From: Linepithema humile
Taxonomy: Eukaryota > Arthropoda > Insecta > Hymenoptera > Formicidae
Length of the DNA stretch: 64,000 bases
Direction of reading: 5' to 3'
Assembly (NCBI RefSeq): GCF_040581485.1
Contig: NC_090133.1
Location: 9,362,001-9,426,000, forward strand
A model generated the notes under the pieces. That model ran no database searches and was not told the origin of the DNA. It saw only the letters and a program-made list of their open reading frames with translations. Position 1 is the stretch's first letter. Each line of letters begins with the position of its first letter. The translations under genes were made by a program, and so were the position numbers. Below, piece after piece: positions 57,121 through 64,000 of the stretch.

Positions 57121-57471
57121 AAAGACTTGTTTATAGCCAACTACTCTTCTCTTTGTATCCTGTAGAGATATCTAGTTTAAAACGACGACTTGGTTTAACG
57201 CGCCGCGTCGATATCGGATCTCGAAATACTTCTGGAAAGCCAACGGACAATGCCCTAACAATATTCGTTACTATGGATACTGATACTTCTATCAAACATC
57301 GACAACAGATACCTAATAGACATCTATAATGGATTTATAGACGTCATTTATCATAGAGATAATATAAATTTCTAATAGAAATCTATCTAATATCCATCGT
57401 AGAGATAGATGTAGTATGGAGTTATGGAGATTATATGGACGTCCATTGGATGTCATGTTCTGTGTGGGACC
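57121..57471. other. Unassigned DNA with ATAGAYATCTATAATGG-type words
   Basis: Several short variants of a TAGACATCTATAATGG word precede CTGTGTGGG. The pattern recalls the subterminal GGATATCC repeats of the 8.5-10.9 kb element. Confidence 0.35.
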
Positions 57472-57866
57472 TTACCGATCTCGCCCGATCCGAGGATCAA
57501 TCGAAAGCCAACGGCCCAGTTGTCCGGAGAGGGATTTGAGGTTATTTAGCCACCGGAGCGATTGGTAATCGGTGATTACGGTGAATCGATATTCTTCCAG
57601 GTAATCCCGCATCCGTCGGATTCCCCAAACGACCGCGAGGCATTCGAGCTTGGTGGCGCTATAATTTTTTTCGGCGGGATTTAGCGTGTTAACGTAGGCG
57701 GCTAGCGTAGGTGATGACGCGTTCGCCTTCGTCAAAATTTTGTATAAATACGGCGTTTAGTCCGAACGTGCTAGCGTCGGTCTAAAGGCAAAAGGTTTAT
57801 GGAAGTCGGAGTACGCGAGAACGGATGCGGAAATTAGAGCGGTCTTGAGGGCCTAAAAGGCATTTT
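57472..57866 (-). pseudogene. Gypsy RT/RNase H fragment
   Basis: Minus-strand frames read LISASVLAYSDFHKPF, then, after disruptions, TLNPAEKNYSATKLECLAVV and RFTVITDYQSLRWLNNL. This is the RT thumb/connection and RNase H of a Ty3/Gypsy Pol. Frameshifts and a stop separate the parts. It is truncated at both ends. Confidence 0.8.
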
Positions 57867-57961
57867 TTTTCTTCGTCCCTCCAGCGAGCATTCTTCCACG
57901 TTTATAACCAACAAGACTGTTTTCCTTTCTCGCCAAAACAACGAAAGCAACCCCCATAAAC

Positions 57962-57974
57962 TGGTGACCCCGAT
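57962..57974 (+). other. Gypsy primer-binding site matching tRNA-Trp
   Basis: TGGTGACCCCGAT lies ~30 bp upstream of the gag start. It complements the 3' end of eukaryotic tRNA-Trp (ends in GGGGTCACCA), the primer used by the CsRn1 clade of Ty3/Gypsy elements. Confidence 0.65.
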
Positions 57975-57992
57975 GACTGGCAGAGAGAGAGA

Positions 57993-59696
57993 ATGAGCCT
58001 CCCGGATAAAGTCGGAGAAATGCCAGGTGCAGAGCCCACACAAGTGGGCAGGGTTTCCGTACGAGTACCACCATTCTGGCCGGAAGAACCGGAACTGGTT
58101 TGCACAACTCGAGAGCCAATTCCTGCTAAGCGCAGTCACGGCAGATGCGACAAAATACGCGTACGCAATCTCACAAATAGAGACCAAATACATTCGGAGA
58201 ATCAAAGATGTAATTACCAACCCACCGGCATACGGAAAATACGACGCCGTAAAGAAGGCATTAATACAACAGTTGAGCGACTTGCAGGAGCACCGCATCC
58301 GCCAATTATTAGAACGCGAAGAAATAGGTAACAGAAAGCCGTCGCAGTTCCTGCACCACTACCAAAAGTTCGCGGGGAACGCAGTGCCTGACCAGCTCCT
58401 GCGAACATTGTGGTTCGGCCGACTACCGACGCAGATGCAAATCATTCTGGCAACACGCGCTGAGGATTTACTCGAGGAAGTGGCAGATCAAGCAGACTGC
58501 GTCCACAAAGTGACGTGTCGAACCGTCGCCACCATTGGCCAATCTACCGAAAGAGAGGAAAAAACACCTAAGCCGACAGGCTCACTGGTGGAACAGATAT
58601 AGTCACTGATAAATCAGGTGGCTGCTTTAAACACGCAACTGAGCCGACACGAACGCCACAACAAGCAGTATCGCCCGAAGTCACGAAGCCGCACGAGGGC
58701 AAACTCTATAACGGAAACTGAGAACAGTTTCTGTTTTTACCACAGGCGTTTCGGCGACAAGGCCAGGCAATGCACAGAACCATGCTCTTACAAGAAGGAG
58801 AAAAGCAAGAAACAGGAAAACTGAACGAGCCGGAATTGATGGCGGCAGACAAATCCGAAACCATGCCACCGTCTAGTAACTGATAAACAAATCAAGGTCC
58901 GCTACTTAATCGACACAGGGTCAGACATTAGTGTCTACCCTCGTTCGATGGTACACGGGCGAATGTCCGGGGCAACGCAAGCCCTCTTCGCAGCAAACGG
59001 ATCACTGATACATACATACGGGTAGATCGCACTGCAGCTCAACTTCGGATTGAGACGTGCCTTTCACTGGAAATTCATAGTGGCCGACGTCACACAACTT
59101 AATCGGATCGGACTTCTTAGGATATTTCCACCTGTTGCCGGACGTACGAAAAGGCAAGCTGCTGAACGCAACAACAGGACTAGCCACCAATAGCTTGTAC
59201 AAGTCCGAGCACGTGTCAATGTTGGAAATTATTTTATGGGATATTTAACAGAGAAAAATATTGAGCACGAATTACAGGTTTATTGGATACAAAAAGACAA
59301 GAAGTGAAAAGTGAAAAATCAGTATCACCAACGTGTATAGTTAGATTCTAACGCAGTGGAACAAACTTAAAAGATTAAAATAAAGATACATATTTGTTCA
59401 CTATACCAACAGTCAATTAAAATCCTGCTACAGGAGACGCCTTATCATGCGTTATTGGCTGAGTATCCACAATTAACCAGCTCATCAGGAAAAAAAGAAT
59501 CGGTACCGCACTCAACGATGCATTTCATTGAAACCACACCGGAGGCGTGCCGACCACGGAGACTCTCGCCGGACAAGTTGAGAGAAGCAAAATTGCAATT
59601 TGACCTGCTCTTACAAAAAGAAATAATCGCACCATCAAAAAACGCATGGACCTCACCACTACACATGATACCCAAAAAAAAAGGCACAAATTAAGA
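57993..59696 (+). pseudogene. CsRn1-like Gypsy gag-pol fragment, disrupted
   Basis: Gag begins near ATG 57993 and shows SVRVPPFWPEEPEL, a frameshift near 58095, then WFAQLESQFLLSAVTADATK and RKPSQFLHHYQKFAG. It ends at a TAG (58600) and, past it, a single CX2C-like remnant. The protease core (LIDTGSDISVYP) is near 58900. AT-rich filler interrupts at ~59220-59430. The N-terminal edge of RT (MHFIETTPEACRPRRLSPDK ... MIPKKKGTN) ends at 59694. The rest of pol is gone, cut where the inverted 110-bp repeat begins. Confidence 0.8.
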
Positions 59697-59701
59697 ACTA
59701 A

Positions 59702-59815
59702 ATTTGTTTCTTTGATTGGTGTAGATTTTACACTAAACGATTTATATCTATCGGAGAAGCAGATTTAGTACTTGGTACGCGTACTAAACAATCGGTGTAA
59801 ACTAAGCCAATGTGT
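59702..59815. repeat. Inverted partner of the 49983-50095 repeat
   Basis: Reads TGATTGGTGTAGATTTTACA, AGTACTTGGTACGCGTACTA and AATCGGTGTAAACT, the complement of the left copy with few changes. Confidence 0.75.
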
Positions 59816-60227
59816 ACTTTGATACAGACATAAGGACCACTTCGACCAAGTTCTGATTAATTTAATTGTCGATTACAGAATCGCCAACATGACAAATAAA
59901 ACACATGTTATAATAGAAAAAAGTTAAAGAAACGGATATATCGACAGAAATACTGAAGGTAACATTAAAAGTTAATCGTTGATTACTTTAACTGAAACTG
60001 GGTTGAAGTGGCCTTAAGGTTGACGTGTAAACGTAAAAAGGTAAAAAAAAGACGCCAAGTGCACGCTCTTGTCACAACTAAAATAAAACCGTATTGTTTT
60101 ACCTTTCAAAAAAATTGTCGTATATATTAAACCTTCCAAAAAACCTGTCATATATATCTAAAAAAAAAACTGTTGTATATATAATAAAATTTTCAAAACA
60201 AGCTATCCTACATACTTTTTACAAAAA
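59816..60227. other. Unassigned AT-rich DNA
   Basis: No gene or element recognised. Confidence 0.4.
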
Positions 60228-60890
60228 TTCTGTCAAAAAAGCACATGATTCGAGACTTTAGTGTATGATTTGTCTAAAATAAATAAAATTAAATATCAAA
60301 GTTTAATATTTCTGTTTTATGTATACTAAATTAGTTCTAACAATATTTATAATTTTTAGTCAATTTCATTTTGTGTATTATAAGATTTCTTGTCAAGTTT
60401 GTGTTTATAATTTTTTTTTCTATGGATAAATAAAATTCAATAATATACCTAAAATATGATATAAACATTTTTTTACGCTTAATTCTCTGCCCACACTGTG
60501 ATGTGGACAATTTTGTTGTCAACCATAGCGTTAACTATAGAAGACGACTTATGCTTAATTTTAAAAAATATAAAATTGACTGAGAATTATAAATATTGTT
60601 GAAACTAATCCAGGATACTCAGAACAGAAATATTAAACTTTGAGCTATTTAATTTTATTTATTTTAGACAAATCATACACTAAAGTCTCTAAACAATTGT
60701 CACATAAGGTATAGTGATAATTGATATGATTGTATAAATTTTAATTTTACCATACATTCTGTCAAAAAAGTACATGATTCGAGACTTTAGTGTATGATTT
60801 GTTTAAAATAAATAAAACTAAATATCAAAATTTAATATATTTCTGTTCTATGTATACTAAATTAGTTTTAACAATATTTATCATTTCCAG
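60228..60890. repeat. Fold-back repeat with a third direct arm
   Basis: Blocks at ~60228-60358 and ~60756-60888 are direct repeats (CATGATTCGAGACTTTAGTG). The block at ~60588-60708 is the same sequence inverted. The three arms could form alternative hairpins. Confidence 0.75.
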
Positions 60891-60925
60891 AAATACTTCA
60901 CTTAATACGAATTTCTAACAAATTT

Positions 60926-61008
60926 GGTCACTCGCACTACACTGCTCTGGATTAATAAGCAGTCTTCAGTGTGCACCAAAGTAACAGAGCAATGTAGTGT
61001 GAGTGATC
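60926..61008. other. 83-nt imperfect hairpin
   Basis: 24-nt arms (60926-60949 and 60985-61008) pair with three mismatches around a 35-nt loop. The size resembles a pre-miRNA or a MITE remnant; nothing decides between them. Confidence 0.45.
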
Positions 61009-61028
61009 GAATTCACTATTATTACTTT

Positions 61029-61680
61029 TTATTTTAACACTTTCTGATCTGAAAGGTTATGTAAAAATGTCAAATCGTAAGCGCACACCGCGCGGCTTCT
61101 CAGCGCCATCAGCGCACCTAACGTCAGAAATCGGAAACTGAACATTTTAGCTGGACATCCTAGGAAAACGACAATTATTTCAACATTTCGACTTTGGACT
61201 ATTATAACTTTTTTTCTACAGCACCTACAGTAAAAACAAGCATACTTTTTTATGTAATTTGGGTATGCGCTATCGATTGAGCCTATTATCAATCGGCCCA
61301 GCCATTATTGAGGTCCGATAATCTCGGCTCGTCTCAATTTTCGGGCTCGCGTAAAGATACACGGTTGGTCTTGTGCTGCGCGTGAATTTGACACTACCGT
61401 GTCTCTTGATCAATGACTCTTAATAATCGAAAACACTATTAATTTACTTATACAATGCTTTCTTTAATACTTTACGTGTGTGTAATGTGTAAATGCGCTA
61501 GTGTATATGTGTATGTATGACCGTAGTGTGTGAGCTCAGGTCCGTGGGTTTGCTAAGCCCAAATGACTGTGCGATTCAGCCATCCTTGCGGAATCGGATA
61601 TTCTAATTAACGATAACTCTTGTGGGCTTGTCTATAAATCTGAGAACTTAAAGGTCGACAGGAGTGACGGCCTGAGTCCA
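61029..61680. other. Unassigned DNA
   Basis: No supported gene. An 87-codon minus-strand frame (61292-61029) lacks recognisable features. Confidence 0.4.
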
Positions 61681-61684
61681 AGCT

Positions 61685-61737
61685 AGAGTCCATATAGATA
61701 GAATCTGGCCACTCAGTTTTGGAAAAACATGGCGGCA
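61685..61737. repeat. Dispersed ATGGCGG block, unsplit copy
   Basis: GAATCTGGCCACTCAG followed directly by TTTTGGAAAAACATGGCGG. This copy shows the site that Gypsy interrupted in the block at 11209/17322. Confidence 0.6.
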
Positions 61738-61817
61738 GTACAGTATATAGGGTGTCTGGTAATTGCTGAATCACTTCTCGGGTGCAAGTAGAGTGGGTTA
61801 AATCGAGTCCTCTATCG

Positions 61818-62128
61818 TTTTGCGATTTTCGCAATAATTAATGAAAAATTAATTAAAGATCAGCCAATTTGCGCGAATCTAAGCGCGCGGCGAGAAAAGA
61901 CAGCCCACTGTTACGTGATCGCTAGGACGCAAGGATCTAGCGTTACGCACCGCTCGTATGTTGCCGTTGTTATTTGTAGAGCGCCCAATGCTTCGTCGTG
62001 CGCCTAGTTACCAAATAACAGTGAGCTGTACTGCCACGGGTTTCTTCTCGCCGCGCTCTTAAACTCGCGCGAATTAGCCGATATTTTTTAATTAATTCCT
62101 TATTAATTAATGCGAAAATCGCAAAATG
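61818..62128. mobile_element. Fold-back MITE, ~310 bp
   Basis: Arms of about 100 bp begin with CGTTTTGCGATTTTCGCAAT and end with its near complement; GCGCGCGGCGAGAA and TTCTCGCCGCGCTC are inner matches. No ORF. It lies immediately left of the Rabphilin-like fragments. Confidence 0.65.
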
Positions 62129-62136
62129 GTAGTGTA

Positions 62137-62470
62137 GAAATCGGAAACGACGAGGCAAGTTCCTCGTCACGTAGCTCGCTGCACATTCTAAATCTCGTCC
62201 AGAAATATATATCTGTTCAAAACATAATTCAACTATGCAACGGCAATGTGCAGAAGCAGTTTCTCTGCCGGCTATGCGTCGAAAAGACGGAAATATGGAA
62301 GAAGAGCAACGGTTGGTTCTTTAAGAGCATGCCTTATAATTATATGCTAAAAACGGAGAAAAAGGAAAATTTAATGTTTTTTGGACTTTAATATTGCCCA
62401 CTGTTCGAAAAGTTCGGCGTGCTGCTAGAGCCGCGCGCGAATTTGTGTAAAAGATGCCAAAAATATATCA
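62137..62470 (+). pseudogene. Rabphilin-like exon fragments, copy A
   Basis: Contains the end of one exon (EIGNDE), a 99-nt putative GC-AG intron (62155-62253, GCAAGT...GTGCAG) and an exon with FLCRLCVEKTEIWKKSNGWF, the Rabphilin-type second zinc-binding half and Rab-contact motif. Out of order after it (62397-62470) comes a first-half finger, FGVLLEPRANLCKRC. The order is scrambled relative to a functional gene, so this is a rearranged copy. Confidence 0.65.
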
Positions 62471-62487
62471 CCAGAGAAATATCACTA

Positions 62488-62995
62488 CAGTAGAACCTCG
62501 ATTATCCGAGGTAATGTGGGAGGAGCATACCTCGGATAACCGAAATCTCGGATAATACGGAAAATAGATACATACAAAGGCTGTTTTAACTTTTATGTAT
62601 GTATGTTTTTTTATGTATTTGAAAACATAATTTTATTATTAAATAAAAATATAAAATATAAGAGTCAATTGACGAATGCACATTATTCTTTGTTGCAAAC
62701 ATGCGTTATTGGCTTAACAAAGTCAATAATACAAGACTGCTTTAATTTGCTCAAACGTTTTTTAGCTGCAATATCTCTCCATCTTTTTATTAATAAGAGA
62801 TCATTTGCAGTAGCTTCTGATTGTTCCTCAACATATTTAAGCAGCGTAATATAAATTCATATTAACGTATTATCCGAGTTTTTCCGTATTATCCGAGCAA
62901 CCGCCTCGGTTAATATGGAGTGCTCGGATGAATTCGGTGCTTCGGATTACGCGGAACGTCAGTTAATCGAAGATCGGATGAACGAGGTTCTATTG
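62488..62995 (-). mobile_element. Tigger/pogo-type remnant
   Basis: Ends CAGTAGAACCTCGATTATCC and complement GAGGTTCTATTG, flanked by TA (62486-62487 and 62996-62997). The minus strand encodes the transposase C-terminus (EEQSEATANDLLLIKRWRDI, then SKLKQSCIIDF). This is an internally deleted, non-autonomous copy nested between Rabphilin-like fragments. Confidence 0.85.
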
Positions 62996-63018
62996 TACTA
63001 ATCAACCGAAAAAAAGCG

Positions 63019-63175
63019 GCGACGGAAACGACGAGGCGAGTTTCTCATCACGTAGCTCGCTGCGTATTCTAAACCTCGTCCAGGAGTATATATATCTGTT
63101 CAAAACATAATTCAACTATTCAGAAGCAATGTGCAGAAGCAGTTTCTCTGCCGGCTATGCGTCGAAAAGATTTTT
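63019..63175 (+). pseudogene. Rabphilin-like exon fragment, copy B
   Basis: Repeats the exon end / intron / exon start of copy A (GACGAGGCGAGT to CTGCCGGCTATGCGTCGAAA) and stops abruptly. It is in opposite orientation to copy C, with ~85 bp between the exon parts. Confidence 0.7.
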
Positions 63176-63181
63176 CTCCGT

Positions 63182-63649
63182 TTATAGCCTATAATTATAA
63201 GGCATGCTTTTAAAAAACCAACCGTTGCTTTTTTTCCATATTTCTGTCTTTTCGATGTATAGCCGGCAGAGAAACTGCTTCTGCACATTGCCATTGAATA
63301 ATTCAATTATTTTTTGAACAGATAAATATTGGACAAGATTTAAAATGCTTAGCGAGCTACGTGACGAGGAACTCGCCTCGTCGTTTTTTATCTCTATACT
63401 ACACATTAAACAAATATTATTATTACATTTTATACATACATTCGCGCGTGGTCCGAACAGCATGCCGAACTTTACAGCGCACATCGCGCAGGAACAGACG
63501 CAGCCACTTTTGCCGGTGCACCGGCTTCCGCAGCGTCCGTCATCTTTTCTGGCTCTCCTTATGTTTGTTTTTAAGGCTTCCAGCCTTTGAAGGAGTTGTT
63601 GGAGACGTTGTTGCTCCGATTGTTCCAGAGCTTCCTGTCTTTGTATCAC
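63182..63649 (-). CDS. Rph: Rabphilin-type Rab-binding domain exon(s), copy C
   Basis: Rabphilin-family proteins bind Rab3/Rab27 on secretory vesicles. An acceptor (ATATTTACAG) precedes 63649. The exon reads VIQRQEALEQSEQQRLQQLL, an amphipathic Rab-contact helix. It continues into a FYVE-like finger with CAMCAVKFGMLFGPRANVC and CIKCNNNICLMC. A 96-nt in-frame intron candidate (63376-63281, GCGAGT...GTGCAG) separates it from FLCRLYIEKTEIWKKSNGWF. In that half a zinc ligand Cys seen in copies A and B is replaced by Tyr, and a stop follows soon after SMPYNYRL. It is either the 5' part of the real gene with a decayed downstream exon or a partial pseudogene. Confidence 0.6.
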   Translation of the reverse strand: MIQRQEALEQSEQQRLQQLLQRLEALKTNIRRARKDDGRCGSRCTGKSGCVCSCAMCAVKFGMLFGPRANVCIKCNNNICLMCSIEIKNDEASSSSRSSLSILNLVQYLSVQKIIELFNGNVQKQFLCRLYIEKTEIWKKSNGWFFKSMPYNYRL

Positions 63650-64000
63650 CTGTAAATATATTTACAGCTTAAAACCAATTTAATTGATTCAATTCATAAA
63701 TCTGTTTAAGAGGATGCTTAAGTCCTACTTTATCGACCGGTATTTTCAATTTTCTGGAAAGTATGGCATTTTTTATTGCTTTGATAGAATTACAAATCCT
63801 TTGGTGTAAGTAAAGTACACATGTTAATCTTTCGGCAGTAAGTAAAATTTAGACCAAAAAATAAAAAAAATTTTGGAAAATTTATCGACAATGTCACCTC
63901 AAAGAATTATATCTTTTATATCAAAATTATACTGCTTCAATCTGCAAAACAAGGGTGTGTGCCGAAGAAGAGCGTATGAAACAATAATGGAAAACCAAAA
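63650..64000. other. Intron or flank upstream of the Rabphilin-like exon
   Basis: Begins with the acceptor tract of the Rabphilin-like exon on the minus strand. The rest is AT-rich with nothing recognised before the window ends. Confidence 0.4.

Overview
The window looks like insect nuclear DNA, most likely from a hymenopteran and probably an ant. The reasons are AT-rich intergenic DNA, short introns with GT..AG borders, insect-type genes, and a dense insect transposon load (Gypsy, I-clade LINE, PIF/Harbinger, hAT, Tc1, Tigger). The species call is inference.

Layout. Bases 1-7.5 kb are a compact host gene block, all on the minus strand: the 5' three exons of V-ATPase subunit F (Vha14-1, cut by the window edge), a complete three-exon brain protein I3 (BRI3) homologue, and a complete ten-exon SLC7 light-chain amino acid transporter. 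An E-box/CLEAR-like site (TCACGTG) lies upstream of the V-ATPase gene. These genes fit lysosome and membrane-transport physiology, but the window does not show that they are co-regulated.

From about 8.5 kb to 61.7 kb the window is a transposon island with few convincing host exons. In order: a 2.3 kb TIR element with a nested palindromic MITE (8.5-10.9 kb); a full-length, apparently intact Ty3/Gypsy element with matching 549-bp LTRs and TAAT target duplication (11.2-17.3 kb); a perfect-hairpin MITE; an I-clade LINE with 10-bp target duplication, intact ORF1 and broken ORF2 (18.0-23.8 kb); a decayed transposase-like gene of an uncertain family (25.0-26.8 kb); tandem fold-back repeats and a 60-bp minisatellite (27.9-29.8 kb); a Tc1-like remnant (30.2-31.3 kb); a nest of long LTR-like units (32.2-36.2 kb); a PIF/Harbinger transposase (36.7-38.1 kb) separated from a MADF/BESS-type partner gene (44.6-45.8 kb) by a second LTR-like unit that itself carries six further insertions and a ~620-bp AG microsatellite (39.3-44.4 kb); several Harbinger/hAT MITEs (47-50 kb); Gypsy debris and tandem repeats (50-59.7 kb).

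The last 2 kb (62.1-63.7 kb) hold rearranged copies of a Rabphilin-type Rab-binding/zinc-finger exon pair, two of them in inverted orientation, with a Tigger remnant inserted among them.

Most unusual structures: (1) eight dimers (sixteen hairpins) of short palindromes with compensatory stem changes between 34645 and 35060, inside the predicted transcribed part of a 1.66-kb LTR-like unit; (2) three nested or related TG..CA units with 4-bp target duplications and a shared minus-strand GGGTATAAAA promoter motif, one with a small proline-rich PPPY open reading frame whose ATG would be created by splicing; (3) a 471-bp imperfect palindrome in the same unit; (4) inverted Rabphilin exon copies able to form hairpin RNA; (5) three Harbinger MITEs stacked head to tail and sharing TAA duplications. 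All coordinates and motif calls were read by eye; no database search or folding was run.
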